NCBI GenBank assembly: GCA_002901265.1
Contig: PPHI01000001.1
Span: forward strand, 558,001 to 622,000
Length of the DNA: 64,000 bases
Source of the DNA: Rhodopirellula baltica
Lineage (GTDB): Bacteria; Planctomycetota; Planctomycetia; Pirellulales; Pirellulaceae
Reading direction: 5' to 3'
The first letter of the stretch is position 1; every line of letters begins with the position of its first letter. A program made the translations under genes and the position numbers. Under the pieces are notes generated by a model. That model was not told the origin of the DNA and ran no database searches. It saw nothing but the letters and a program-made list of their open reading frames with translations. Positions 16,717 to 26,184 of this stretch are shown in pieces.

Positions 16717-18033
16717 TCAGGCCAAAATGGCTTCGATCGGTTCACCTTCGACACGGACCAGCGGACGACCGACCGGGGTTTCGATTTCGCGATCGTATTC
16801 AACACCCAAGCATTTAAAAATCGTCGCGTGCAAGTCGCCCACCGTGACCGGCTTGTCGATGTTGACGGTGGGACTGAATTTGGGATCGCTGGAATCGACA
16901 ATCGGGTCTGCAGATGTTTCGCCATACGCGAACCCGCGACGGATACCGCAACCCGCCAAGAACATCGAAAACCCGTGCGGCCAGTGATCGCGTCCGCCAG
17001 CCGGATTGATTGTCGGCGTTCGCCCGAATTCGCCGCCGCAAACGACCAGCGTGTTTTTCAGCATGTCGCGTTCTTCCAGCCGATCGAGCAGTGCAGCCAG
17101 CGCCGGGTCCAGGGTCTCGCAGGCAGAGCTTTGCAGCGAATGATTGTTGATATGCGAGTCCCAGCCGTTCAGGTTGACTTCGACACATCGCACGCCGGCT
17201 TCGATCAACCGTGTTGCGGCTAAGCAACCACGTCCGAAAGGCGTATCACCGAAAGCATCAAGCGTGGCTGCCGTTTCACCGCTCACGTCAAAGGCATCGA
17301 TCTGCTCGCTGGACATCATCCGCAGCGCGGCTTTGGTGGACGATTCGTGCAGCGTTCGATTTTGATCGAGGTCGGATAAGCGGCCGCGGCGAAATTGCGA
17401 TTCCAGAAAGTCGAGGCCTGCGAGACGTTGCTCCATTCGCGCAGCGTCAACACGCGCTTTCAAGTCAGGAACCGGGCTGTTCGGATCGCCCATTTTAAAG
17501 GCGTCGTAGATCGGCCCTAGGTAACCACCTTTGGCCGGCCATTGTCCCGGAACGATCGACACATGCCTGGGGATATCCAGCGTTTCGCGGAACTCGTCGC
17601 AGAGCACGGCACCGATGGCGGGGTGGACCAAAGTTGGGTCGGGACGCCAGCCGGTTTTGATGTTGTAAACAGCCCGTTGGTGATCGCCTTCCTTGCTGGT
17701 CATGCTGCGGATCAGCGTTCCCAGGTGCATTCGTTCTGCGGTCCTAGGAAGTGTGTCTGCGAACTCGATGCCTTTGACGCTGGTCGGGATCGCTTTGACA
17801 TCGCCGCCGTATTTTGTTCCGGCGTGCGGATCGAACGTTTCTAGCTGGCTGGGGCCGCCTTCCATCCACAGCAAGATGACGTTCTTGCGCTGGTGTGGAT
17901 CTGTCTTCGCGACTTCATCGGCAAATGCCAACTGATTCGCGATCGCGGTCAGCATCGCGCCTCCGGCACCGGCACCGAGCAGGCGTCGGCGAGAAAAATG
18001 AAGTCGCGGGTCACAGATCGTTGATGGGATCAT
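16717..18033 (-). CDS. DUF1501 domain protein, Tat-exported
   Basis: A 438-residue member of the DUF1501 family (alkaline-phosphatase-like fold), very abundant in planctomycetes. It opens with a twin-arginine signal (SRRRLLGAGAGGAMLTAI). Expected family features are present: RKNVILLWMEGGPSQLETFD, then HINNHSLQ and TLVVCGGEFGRTPTIN. It follows a DUF1549/DUF1553 gene 40 bases upstream. In planctomycetes these two families occur as pairs; their molecular function is not established. Confidence 0.92.
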   Translation of the reverse strand: MIPSTICDPRLHFSRRRLLGAGAGGAMLTAIANQLAFADEVAKTDPHQRKNVILLWMEGGPSQLETFDPHAGTKYGGDVKAIPTSVKGIEFADTLPRTAERMHLGTLIRSMTSKEGDHQRAVYNIKTGWRPDPTLVHPAIGAVLCDEFRETLDIPRHVSIVPGQWPAKGGYLGPIYDAFKMGDPNSPVPDLKARVDAARMEQRLAGLDFLESQFRRGRLSDLDQNRTLHESSTKAALRMMSSEQIDAFDVSGETAATLDAFGDTPFGRGCLAATRLIEAGVRCVEVNLNGWDSHINNHSLQSSACETLDPALAALLDRLEERDMLKNTLVVCGGEFGRTPTINPAGGRDHWPHGFSMFLAGCGIRRGFAYGETSADPIVDSSDPKFSPTVNIDKPVTVGDLHATIFKCLGVEYDREIETPVGRPLVRVEGEPIEAILA

Positions 18034-18073
18034 TGTGTTTGACCAGTTAATGAAGCCGGTTGAGAAAAGGCGG

Positions 18074-19837
18074 TTAGTGGTTCCAAGCGAACTCGGTCGA
18101 GTTGGCGAGCATCCAGAACAGGTCGACTAAGCCGTTCCCACGGCCGTCTGCTTGTTGAAGCTTGTCCGCGAAGTACTCGACCTCAGCTTCGCTGGCATGT
18201 CGATTGAGCAAGCACAAAAACGCGACATCGACGGCGAGCGAGTCGTCTTTGGCAAATGATTTCAGATGGCCGGTGGTGTTCAACAGCGGTTCGGATTTGG
18301 CGGCTTCGTTCAAAACGTTTCCATTGAGCATCATCAATCGCTGTGGAATGGTGATGCCGTCTTTGGAGAACTCGTTTTCGCCTAGGTCGCCATAGCGTTT
18401 CAGAAAATCGTTGATCGCTCCGAAACGCATCAACTGCACCAGCAGCGACGATTGACGATCGATCGATTTGATTTTCGATGCTTGTGTGATTGCACCGGCG
18501 ACTTGTTCGGCACGCAGGCGAGTCAGTGGAAATGCGGCAAAGTTGTTTTCGTGCCGGGCGGTGATTTCATAGTCGGCTTTGCTGTCGGCGCGGAAGGCAT
18601 CGGTGGCAGCGATGATACGAATCGTGCGATGAATGTCTCGGTGCGATTGAAAGTCCTCGATGATGGGATCGAGTACCGGGTTGGCCGCTTCATCGAGCGG
18701 CAAGTTGTCGACGGCATCGGTGATCGAGCGGCCGAACATCAACGCCCAAAAACGATGGATCGCGGCACGGGAGAATTGTCGGTGCTCTGGGTGCGTGACC
18801 CAGTGAGCCAAACGCTCACGCGGATTACCGTCCTGCGGCAAGAGATCGCTTTGGTAGGGAACGGTCGCTTCGACGTCGACAGTGTCGTCGGCATCAAGGT
18901 ATTGAAACTTGTAATCGACGTCCTCTGTTCGGACGCCTTGCAATCCGTTTGTTTTTGCGCTGCTGTAGAACGCGGCAAGTTGGTGAAAGTCTTGTTGCCG
19001 TCCGCCACGCCGATCGTCGGCATCACCCAAGTTGACGTTGCCTAAGAAGTCATCGTGACACTGCAAACAATCGATTCGAAGCCCCAGGAACGCGCGACAG
19101 GTTCGGGCGGCCAAACGCACGGGGTCGGGGCTGCCGTCGTTGCTGTCGAATGTCACCGTTAAGAAGTTGACTTGTGGGCGATCGGTCCAAAGTCCTTCGG
19201 CGGTGATCAAATCGCGAACGATCGCATCGTAGGGTCGGTTGGCGGCAATGTTTTCGCTCAACCAATGACCGAAACGGCGTCGACGAAACACCAGGAATGG
19301 GCCTTCATCGTTGACCAGATAACGCATCCAACGTTCGCCCCAATAGTCATGGAAACGTCCGTCGTGAAGCAGGCTTTCGAGGTGCGCCGATTCGCGTTCG
19401 CTTGCGGGGAGCGATTCCAGATGACGGATCTCTTCGAGTGACATTCCGCTGCCGACCATCGCCAGCGAGAGACGTCGGCAGATCGTCATCCAGTCCGCTG
19501 TGGGCGCCGATTCAACTTCCGCATCGAGCATTGCTTGTTGGCGAGCAAGGTTGACGGCATCGACGACGGATTCGATTGAGTCGACAGATTCACTCGAGTT
19601 GAGCTGGGCAGATGACGCACCGGCGGCAGCGTCGAGCGTTGGGATCCGAGTCTCAGCGAGTTGTTCTGCGCCGTCGAGAACGGCGTTTTCGGCGGAAACT
19701 TGTCGAACGCCAGTCGGTGTTTCGTTTTCGTCGACTTCGCCCGGTTTGGACAATCCGGATGCCATGTAGCCGAACGCAATCAGCATCAACAGCCCGAACC
19801 AGGCCCATTTGGCGACGGAAATCATGGCTCGTTTCAT
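18074..19837 (-). CDS. DUF1549 and DUF1553 domain protein
   Basis: The partner of the DUF1501 gene. The start ATG 19837 is chosen over the TTG at 19840. A membrane helix lies near the N-terminus (WAWFGLLMLIAFGYMASG). A DUF1549-type part (RRLSLAMVGSGMSLEEIRHLE, RFHDYWGERWMRYLVND, then IDCLQCHDDFLG) leads into a DUF1553-type part (RERLAHWVTHPEHRQFSRA, HRFWALMFGRSITD). CLQCH has the CxxCH spacing of a haem site but lies inside the DUF1549 part, where it is common; no separate cytochrome domain is present. Exported function is inferred. Confidence 0.88.
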   Translation of the reverse strand: MKRAMISVAKWAWFGLLMLIAFGYMASGLSKPGEVDENETPTGVRQVSAENAVLDGAEQLAETRIPTLDAAAGASSAQLNSSESVDSIESVVDAVNLARQQAMLDAEVESAPTADWMTICRRLSLAMVGSGMSLEEIRHLESLPASERESAHLESLLHDGRFHDYWGERWMRYLVNDEGPFLVFRRRRFGHWLSENIAANRPYDAIVRDLITAEGLWTDRPQVNFLTVTFDSNDGSPDPVRLAARTCRAFLGLRIDCLQCHDDFLGNVNLGDADDRRGGRQQDFHQLAAFYSSAKTNGLQGVRTEDVDYKFQYLDADDTVDVEATVPYQSDLLPQDGNPRERLAHWVTHPEHRQFSRAAIHRFWALMFGRSITDAVDNLPLDEAANPVLDPIIEDFQSHRDIHRTIRIIAATDAFRADSKADYEITARHENNFAAFPLTRLRAEQVAGAITQASKIKSIDRQSSLLVQLMRFGAINDFLKRYGDLGENEFSKDGITIPQRLMMLNGNVLNEAAKSEPLLNTTGHLKSFAKDDSLAVDVAFLCLLNRHASEAEVEYFADKLQQADGRGNGLVDLFWMLANSTEFAWNH

Positions 19838-19984
19838 CAAATCGACTCAGGGGCGATGGGACAGACTGGTCGTTTCTGTATGATTTTGCGCGGTGTTTGT
19901 CAGATCGACAGCGGAGGGCCATTCGTCCAATCGGCGGCAAGCTTGGCGGAACAACCAAATTTATTTTAGAAAACCGAACCGACG

Positions 19985-20695
19985 ATGTCAGAAATTAACG
20001 ACCCATTTTACGAAGCCTACGACCGCGACGACATCGCATACGGGGAAACACCGTCCGCACCGCTGGCGGCTTATCTGCGTCAGGTCCCTGTGACGGGGGA
20101 GGCGTTGGACCTGGGGGCCGGCGCGGGACGTGACACGATCGCGATGGCGAAGGCAGGCTTTCATGTGACCGCGGTCGACTTGAGCGAACGTGGTGCCGAG
20201 CGAATCATGCAGCGTGCTCGCCGCCAAGGAGTCGCCGATCGGGTCAAAACCTGCGTCGCAAATGTCTGTGATTTCAAGATCGAACCGGGCAGCTTCGATT
20301 TGATCTGTGCGACGACGGTGTTGGATCACATTCCAACGGACGCTTCGTGTCAAGTTTGGGAGGGGATGTTGTCGGGACTGCACCGCGAAGGTGCCTTGTA
20401 TGTCGAAGTCCACTCGACCGAAGATCCCGGCAGTGATCAGAAGCCCGGTGTGGACAGCGACGCGCCGGTCAGCGAGACGGCCGGCGCGGTGATCAATTAC
20501 TTTCCGCCCAACCGATTGTTGCGTTGGGCGACGGAACCGGATGCGGACCTGCGTGTGCTGCGTTACGAAGAACGTTTGGAATGGGACTACACGCACGGTC
20601 CCGAGCACCTTCACGGCAAAGCGGTCTTGCTGGCCGTGAAGTCTGGAGTCTATCCGCCGTGGTATGGGCAACCGCCTGCATTCCCACGGCGTTAA
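19985..20695 (+). CDS. Class I SAM-dependent methyltransferase
   Basis: A 236-residue methyltransferase of the TehB/UbiE-like Methyltransf_11/25 type. Motif I is ALDLGAGAGRDTIAMAKAG, followed by HVTAVDLSERGAERI and the motif IV region SFDLICATTVLDHIP. It is divergent from the DUF1549 gene, with 147 bases between the starts. The methyl acceptor is unknown. Confidence 0.85.
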   Translation: MSEINDPFYEAYDRDDIAYGETPSAPLAAYLRQVPVTGEALDLGAGAGRDTIAMAKAGFHVTAVDLSERGAERIMQRARRQGVADRVKTCVANVCDFKIEPGSFDLICATTVLDHIPTDASCQVWEGMLSGLHREGALYVEVHSTEDPGSDQKPGVDSDAPVSETAGAVINYFPPNRLLRWATEPDADLRVLRYEERLEWDYTHGPEHLHGKAVLLAVKSGVYPPWYGQPPAFPRR

Positions 20696-20744
20696 TTGAA
20701 CCAATCGCCGGAAGCTTTTGCTCGGCCGGCGAGTGACGAAGTGA

Positions 20745-22268
20745 TTACCAGACGAGCGGAAGTTCTTCGTCGCCAGGTTGCATGCGTCCGGCCGGGCGGA
20801 CTTCGCTGCCTTTGGTGTTGGTCAGCCGATCGCCCAAGGCTTGTCGGTATTGCTCGGCGGCGGCGTCCAGTTGGGCGACGACTTCGGGGTAATCCTGTGA
20901 CACGTCGGTCGTTTCGCTGACGTCATTGTCCAAGTCATACAGGGCTTTCTTGGCCATCGCTTGCGAATAGTTCGCTGGCAAGCCGTCTTTGCCGCCGGAT
21001 CCGCCGTCCAGTGTTCGGTACTGGTGGGGGAAGACCAGCTTGAAGCGTTCGTTACGGATCGCTTGCAGTTGTCCTGCGTAGAAACAAGGAAATGCTTCGT
21101 GAGGTGACGTGGCGTCTGCTTCGCCGAACATCAGCGGTTGGATGTCGTGGCCATCGATTTTGTGATTGGGCAATTCAGCACCGATCATTGCGGCGACGGT
21201 TGGCAACAAGTCGATCGTGCTGGCGAAGGTATCGCAGGTCGTGCCGGCAGGGATTTTGCCTTTCCATTGCATGACGGTTGGCTCGCGATAGCCACCTTCG
21301 AACATCGTGCCTTTGCCTTCACGAAGCGGCGTCGCTTTTCCGGCGTGCTCGCCGTAGGACAACCACGGGCCGTTGTCGCTGGTAAAGACAACGAGCGTGT
21401 TTTCTTCGGCACCGATGTCCTTGATCGCGTCGAGCACTTGGCCGACCGACCAGTCGACTTCCATGACCACGTCACCGAACAGGCCTTGGCCGCTTTTGCC
21501 TTCGAAGTCTATCGACGCATACAGCGGGACGTGAACCATCGGGTGTGGCAGGTACAAAAAGAACGGATCTTCCGAATCGCGTTTGATGAAATCGACCGCG
21601 CGGCGAGTGAATTCTTTGGTCATCTCGCGCTGGTCATCCGGTTGGATGCTCTCGTTGACGATCTTGGTGTTTTCGATCATCGGCAGTTCCGACCAGCTGA
21701 TCGGCGCCTTCGGATTGTTGCGACGCTTGGCGACCGAGTTCGGGTGCAGCGGCCACATGTCGTTGCTGTAGGGGATTCCGTAGTATTCGTCGAATCCGTG
21801 GTTGGTCGGCAGGAACTTTGGGTTGTGTCCCAAGTGCCACTTGCCATAGATCGCGGTGCGGTAACCTTGGCTTTTGCAGATTTCGGCAAGTGTGGTTTCG
21901 TTAGCGTTGATGCCGATATTGGATTTTGGACCGAGTGCACCCGAGATACCGATACGTTTGTGGAAGCATCCTGTCAGCAAGGCCGAACGCGAAGCGCTGC
22001 ACACGGCTGACGAAACGCAAAAGTCGGTAAACTTGCGACCGTCGGCTGCCATACGGTCGAGGTTTGGCGTGGGGTAGGCGGTGGATCCGAACGGATTGAT
22101 GTCGGCATAGCCCATGTCGTCGATGAAAATCACGACCACGTTTGGCGGAGTGTCCTTGGCGGCGGCGCGTGATGCTGGGGCCATCAAGGCGGCCGCGATC
22201 ACCAAGCAGGTGGTGAGCGGAGCGACGTGTCGCGCGAAATATTTCACAACTAGTGGGATTGATTTCAT
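20745..22268 (-). CDS. Exported type I sulfatase (arylsulfatase A-like)
   Basis: Hydrolyses sulfate esters, as is typical of marine planctomycetes that use sulfated polysaccharides. ATG 22268 starts a signal peptide ending near PASRAAAKD. The metal-binding start VVVIFIDDMGYADI and the sulfatase signature CSASRSALLTG are present; Cys90 (from 22268) is the residue converted to formylglycine. A second conserved segment is GKWHLGHNP. It lies far from the FGE-like gene at 55253 and has no adjacent maturase. The substrate is unknown. Confidence 0.93.
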   Translation of the reverse strand: MKSIPLVVKYFARHVAPLTTCLVIAAALMAPASRAAAKDTPPNVVVIFIDDMGYADINPFGSTAYPTPNLDRMAADGRKFTDFCVSSAVCSASRSALLTGCFHKRIGISGALGPKSNIGINANETTLAEICKSQGYRTAIYGKWHLGHNPKFLPTNHGFDEYYGIPYSNDMWPLHPNSVAKRRNNPKAPISWSELPMIENTKIVNESIQPDDQREMTKEFTRRAVDFIKRDSEDPFFLYLPHPMVHVPLYASIDFEGKSGQGLFGDVVMEVDWSVGQVLDAIKDIGAEENTLVVFTSDNGPWLSYGEHAGKATPLREGKGTMFEGGYREPTVMQWKGKIPAGTTCDTFASTIDLLPTVAAMIGAELPNHKIDGHDIQPLMFGEADATSPHEAFPCFYAGQLQAIRNERFKLVFPHQYRTLDGGSGGKDGLPANYSQAMAKKALYDLDNDVSETTDVSQDYPEVVAQLDAAAEQYRQALGDRLTNTKGSEVRPAGRMQPGDEELPLVW

Positions 22269-22485
22269 AGCGGGAAAGGTCAATGTTTAAGCGGCGGGAA
22301 TCGTCAAAAGGTGGTCAAACGCTAGGTCGATCCTGTATCTATAACAAACGCCTGTGGCAGGTGCAGCAGGCCTTTTCCATCGCGCCGGCAGCGGCAGGGT
22401 GATTGAGTTCGCAAGGTGATCAAATCGAGCGAGCCAGCAATCTGCGGGCGTCTTTCCTGACGCTATCAGTATACAGGGATTCGCA

Positions 22486-24414
22486 ATGAAAATTGCAGAA
22501 ACAGATTCGCTTCGGCATGCGCAGTCCGTTCTTCGAGATTCGTTCGGGCTCGATGGGTTTCGTGACGGTCAAACCGAAGTCATCTCACGGTTACTCGACG
22601 GAAAGAACGTCGCCGCGGTCTTTCCCACCGGTGGCGGGAAAAGCTTGTGCTACCAGTTGCCTAGCCAGATGATCGACGGGACCACAGTGGTTGTGTCGCC
22701 GTTGATCGCGCTGATGAAAGACCAATGTGATGCGCTTGCCGCTCGTGGCATCCGCGCGGCAAGGTTGGATTCGTCGCTCAGCGATCAGGAATTCAGTGCG
22801 GCGGTTCGCGGTGTCCGCGACGGTTCGATCAAGCTGCTTTATGTCGCCCCGGAACGTTTCTTCAACGAGCGGTTCATCGCAACGATCGGTTCGTTGAACG
22901 TTGCGTTGTTTGCGGTTGACGAGGCGCACTGCATCAGCCAGTGGGGGCATAACTTTCGGCCCGATTACTTGAAGCTGGCCGAATTGGCTAAGCGATTGAA
23001 TGCCGGTCGGATCTTGGCGCTTACCGCGACGGCAACACCGGCGGTGCTTGAGGACATCCGCAAAGCATTCGATATCGAAACAGACGACGCGATTTGTACG
23101 CCGTTTCATCGGCCGAATTTGCGGATCCGCAGTTCGGTGATGAGCGAGGCCGAGCACTACGGGAATCTGCACGAACGGCTGATCGGGCGTCCGCCTGGAG
23201 CCACGCTTATTTATGTGTCGCGTCAAAAGACGGCCGAAGAAGTCGCCGCGAAGCTGTGCACAGACGGCGTCGAAGCGATGGTCTATCACGCCGGCATGTC
23301 TTCCGAAGATCGCGCCGACATCCAACAGCAGTTTATCGAGTCCGATCAAGGTGTGGTTGTTGCCACGATCGCGTTCGGAATGGGCATCGATAAATCAAAT
23401 ATTCGGTATGTGTATCACTACAACCCGCCGCAGTCTTTGGAAGCCTACGCACAGGAAATCGGTCGTGCGGGACGCGATGGCGAGGATTCGATTTGTGAGC
23501 TGCTGCTCGTGCCTGAAGACCGCATCGTGCTGGAGAACTTTACGTACGGCGATACGCCCAGCCGGCATGGTGTCGGGCGACTGATCGATTTTCTGATCGG
23601 TCAGCCGGACGAATTTCATATTTCGCACTACAAGCTGTCGTTCGAAACGGACATTCGCATCTTGGTCGTCCGCACGCTGCTGACCTATTTGGAGCTGGAT
23701 GGTTATCTCGAGTCAACTTCGCCTCGGTATGACACCTACAAGATCCGTCCGCACGTGACCTCGGCCGCGATTCTGAAAAACTTTAACGGCGAACGACGCG
23801 AGTTTCTCTCGGGGTTGCTTGGTCAACTGACCAAGGGGCGTACGTATTTCTCGTTGAACATGGCGGCTGCGTGTAAAGCTCTTGGGCAACCGAGGGCACG
23901 CTTGGTGAAAGCGGTTGATTTCATGGCCGCGCAGAACTGGGTTGAAGTCAAAGTACAAGATTTGGTGCACGGCTATCGTTGGATCAAACGGATCGATCAG
24001 CCCAAGGTGTTGGCGGACGAATACTTCGAACGCGTGATGTCACGTGAAAAGTCCCAGGTCAGCCGGATCGACGAGGTCTTCGAAATCGCACGTGCTGGCG
24101 AATGCCAGGCCAAGCTGTTGGCAAAGCATTTCGGTCAAACGATGGCGGACGATTGCGGTCAATGCAGCCACTGCATCGGTGACGGCCCCATGCCGATTCA
24201 CAAGCCGAAACCGCGTCAGATCGGCGATTCGGTTCGACGTGCGATCGATCAAGTCGTCAAGGAATATCCCGACCAATTCACAACCGCTCGCCAGCGGGCA
24301 CGGTTCTTGTGCGGCCTGTCGTCTCCAAAAATGGTACGCTCACGTCTTTCGCGGCACGCCAGTTTTGGTGTGTGCGAGCAAATTCCATTCGAAGACGTTT
24401 TGAAGCAAGTCTGA
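22486..24414 (+). CDS. recQ: RecQ-family ATP-dependent DNA helicase
   Basis: A 3'-5' SF2 helicase of 642 residues. It has Walker [15 protein letters not shown], the DEAH box [27 protein letters not shown], and motif [15 protein letters not shown]. The C-terminal zinc-type segment is visible as CGQCSHC. No HRDC domain is apparent. nagB starts one base after its stop, an odd pairing of DNA repair with amino-sugar catabolism. A separate recQ promoter probably lies in 22284-22485, where I see no other feature. Confidence 0.93.
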   Translation: MKIAETDSLRHAQSVLRDSFGLDGFRDGQTEVISRLLDGKNVAAVFPTGGGKSLCYQLPSQMIDGTTVVVSPLIALMKDQCDALAARGIRAARLDSSLSDQEFSAAVRGVRDGSIKLLYVAPERFFNERFIATIGSLNVALFAVDEAHCISQWGHNFRPDYLKLAELAKRLNAGRILALTATATPAVLEDIRKAFDIETDDAICTPFHRPNLRIRSSVMSEAEHYGNLHERLIGRPPGATLIYVSRQKTAEEVAAKLCTDGVEAMVYHAGMSSEDRADIQQQFIESDQGVVVATIAFGMGIDKSNIRYVYHYNPPQSLEAYAQEIGRAGRDGEDSICELLLVPEDRIVLENFTYGDTPSRHGVGRLIDFLIGQPDEFHISHYKLSFETDIRILVVRTLLTYLELDGYLESTSPRYDTYKIRPHVTSAAILKNFNGERREFLSGLLGQLTKGRTYFSLNMAAACKALGQPRARLVKAVDFMAAQNWVEVKVQDLVHGYRWIKRIDQPKVLADEYFERVMSREKSQVSRIDEVFEIARAGECQAKLLAKHFGQTMADDCGQCSHCIGDGPMPIHKPKPRQIGDSVRRAIDQVVKEYPDQFTTARQRARFLCGLSSPKMVRSRLSRHASFGVCEQIPFEDVLKQV

Positions 24415-24415
24415 C

Positions 24416-25180
24416 ATGAAAACTGTGATCGCGCCGAGCGCGAAAGAAATGGGTCGCTATGCGGCTGAGCAAGCCGCTGCCAATTTGCGGCAGGCGATCG
24501 CGGAGAAAGGGAAAGCGGCATTGATTGTCGCGACCGGCGCATCGCAATTCGAAGTGCTTTCGCATTTGGTCGAGCAACCGGGGATCGATTGGTCCAGTGT
24601 CGATGGCTTTCACCTGGACGAATATGTCGGAATCGACGCCGATCACCCCGCATCGTTCTGTCGGTACCTGCGAGAACGTTTCGTTAGCAAAGTCGAGTTG
24701 GCATCGTTCCATTACTTGGATGGTTCGGTCGATCCACTGGTCACCATTCGTGCGGCGGCAAAAGCGATCTCGTCGATCGATGTGGATGTCGCGATGGTCG
24801 GGATCGGCGAGAACGGGCATTTGGCGTTCAACGATCCGCCGGCCGATTTTGAAACGGAGTTTCCGTACCTGATGGTTGAACTGGACGAGCCTTGTCGCCA
24901 GCAGCAGGTCGGCGAAGGCTGGTTCAAGACGATCGATGACGTGCCGACGCACGCGATCAGCATGTCGGTCAAGCAGATTTTAAAATCGAAGTACATCTAT
25001 TGCAGCGTGCCTGACGAACGCAAGTCAGAAGCGGTTCGAAAGACCGTGCTGGGCCCAGTCTCGCCGGATGTGCCAGCGAGTATCTTGGCCGAACACAACG
25101 CCACCACATTGATTGTCGATGAAGCGGCAGCCAGTCAGATTCCTGATGAGCGAGCTGCCGCGATGGAGCGAATTTTGTGA
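24416..25180 (+). CDS. nagB: Glucosamine-6-phosphate deaminase
   Basis: Converts glucosamine-6-phosphate to fructose-6-phosphate and ammonia. The family signatures are [47 protein letters not shown] and, late, a short C-terminal tail. It is 254 residues long, normal for the family. It lies one base downstream of recQ and its stop overlaps the nagA start (GTGA). With nagA it forms the route from N-acetylglucosamine-6-phosphate into glycolysis. Confidence 0.93.
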   Translation: MKTVIAPSAKEMGRYAAEQAAANLRQAIAEKGKAALIVATGASQFEVLSHLVEQPGIDWSSVDGFHLDEYVGIDADHPASFCRYLRERFVSKVELASFHYLDGSVDPLVTIRAAAKAISSIDVDVAMVGIGENGHLAFNDPPADFETEFPYLMVELDEPCRQQQVGEGWFKTIDDVPTHAISMSVKQILKSKYIYCSVPDERKSEAVRKTVLGPVSPDVPASILAEHNATTLIVDEAAASQIPDERAAAMERIL

Positions 25181-26103
25181 GTGGCTTCGTCGACTTGCAA
25201 GTCAACGGGTACGGCGGGATTGATTTTAATAGCGACAATGTGACGGTTGCGGAAATCGAGCAAGCCTGCGTTCGGTTACGGTCCGCCGGGACACATGCGT
25301 TTTTGCCGACAATCATCACAGCGGATTTGGACGCGATGTGTCGCCGCATCAGCCAAGTGGTTGACGCGATCGAATCGAGTTCGCTTGCGAGCGAATTGGT
25401 GGCAGGAATTCATGTGGAAGGCCCGTTCATCAGTCGCGAGCCTGGTTATGTCGGCGCCCATCCCGTCGCGGCGGTGTGCGACGCATCGATCGATGCAGTG
25501 TCACGGCTGCTTGACGCGGGACGAGGCTACGTTCGCTTGGTCACGCTCGCGCCCGAAGTCAACGGTGCCGCTCGTGTGATTCAGTTTTTGACCGATCAGG
25601 GGATCGTCGTGTCGGGTGGACATAGTAACGCGTCGATCGATCAATTGTGTGCCGGGCTGGATGCCGGTATGGCGATGTTCACGCACCTTGGCAACGGATG
25701 TCCGGTGACAATGCATCGGCACGACAACATTATCAATCGTGTCTTGTCGCTTGCCGATCGAATGATGATTTCATTGATCGCTGACGGTCACCATGTGCCT
25801 TGGTTTGCCATGCGCAACTACCTCAACAGCATCCCCGAGTCGAATGTCGTGATCGTGACCGACGCGATCAGTGCGGCTGGTCTGGGCCCGGGAAAGCACC
25901 GGTTGGGTGATCAGTGGGTCGAGGTCGACGAATCGTTGGCGGCATGGGGCGAAGGCCGAAAGCAATTCGCCGGCTGTGCAACCGAGATGAATCAGATGTC
26001 AGCGATGCTGGCTAGCAACCACATCGCCACACCGGAGCAAGTCCACCGCTGGACCACCGAAAACCCAGGCCGAGTCTTAAAAGGTGTCAGGTACCTTTTT
26101 TAG
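25177..26103 (+). CDS. nagA: N-acetylglucosamine-6-phosphate deacetylase, short form
   Basis: Removes acetate from N-acetylglucosamine-6-phosphate, feeding NagB. The GTG start overlaps the nagB stop. The protein begins at [18 protein letters not shown], so the usual N-terminal strand domain of NagA (about 50 residues) is missing. The core remains: [44 protein letters not shown] and [11 protein letters not shown]. The Q-x-N in place of H-x-H is also seen in E. coli NagA and is not a defect. The last residues and stop lie in a GGTACC repeat. The short form may be a natural variant. Confidence 0.88.
   Translation: MSGFVDLQVNGYGGIDFNSDNVTVAEIEQACVRLRSAGTHAFLPTIITADLDAMCRRISQVVDAIESSSLASELVAGIHVEGPFISREPGYVGAHPVAAVCDASIDAVSRLLDAGRGYVRLVTLAPEVNGAARVIQFLTDQGIVVSGGHSNASIDQLCAGLDAGMAMFTHLGNGCPVTMHRHDNIINRVLSLADRMMISLIADGHHVPWFAMRNYLNSIPESNVVIVTDAISAAGLGPGKHRLGDQWVEVDESLAAWGEGRKQFAGCATEMNQMSAMLASNHIATPEQVHRWTTENPGRVLKGVRYLF
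26079..26103. repeat. GGTGTCAGGTACC repeat unit, copy 1
   Basis: AAAAGGTGTCAGGTACCTTTTT lies across the last codons and TAG of nagA. It is nearly identical, except at its centre, to the palindrome at 26161-26184. A motif of this kind (AAAGGTGTCAGGTACC-like) is, as I recall, dispersed in many bacterial genomes. Its position contributes the C-terminal residues of NagA. Confidence 0.6.
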
Positions 26104-26118
26104 CCTGTCGGCAATGAA

Positions 26119-26152
26119 AAAACGGCGTGGTGAGGGTTCACCACGCCGTTTT
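26119..26152. terminator. Bidirectional intrinsic terminator
   Basis: AAAACGGCGTGGTGA is matched exactly by TCACCACGCCGTTTT with a four-base loop (GGGT). It has A and T runs on either side, so it can end transcription from nagA and from the Prc-type gene in the opposite direction. Confidence 0.92.
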
Positions 26153-26160
26153 GGCTTTGG

Positions 26161-26184
26161 AAAAGGTACCTGGTACCTTTTTAG
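26161..26184. repeat. Perfect GGTACC palindrome, copy 2
   Basis: AAAAGGTACCTGGTACCTTTT is a 10-bp perfect inverted repeat around one central T. It overlaps the TAA stop of the protease gene on the minus strand. Its right half equals that of copy 1, 82 bases away. Confidence 0.6.

Noticed and set aside
20745-22268. FGE-like protein at 55253 as maturase for this sulfatase
   Set aside because: The two genes are 33 kb apart and the FGE-like protein lacks the catalytic cysteine pair.
22591-23349. 252-residue open frame antisense to recQ
   Set aside because: It mirrors a strongly supported helicase gene; the composition is Arg/His-rich and no domain is seen.
25177-25260. Damaged metal site in NagA (Q-x-N in place of H-x-H)
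   Set aside because: The same replacement occurs in E. coli NagA, so it is not a defect.
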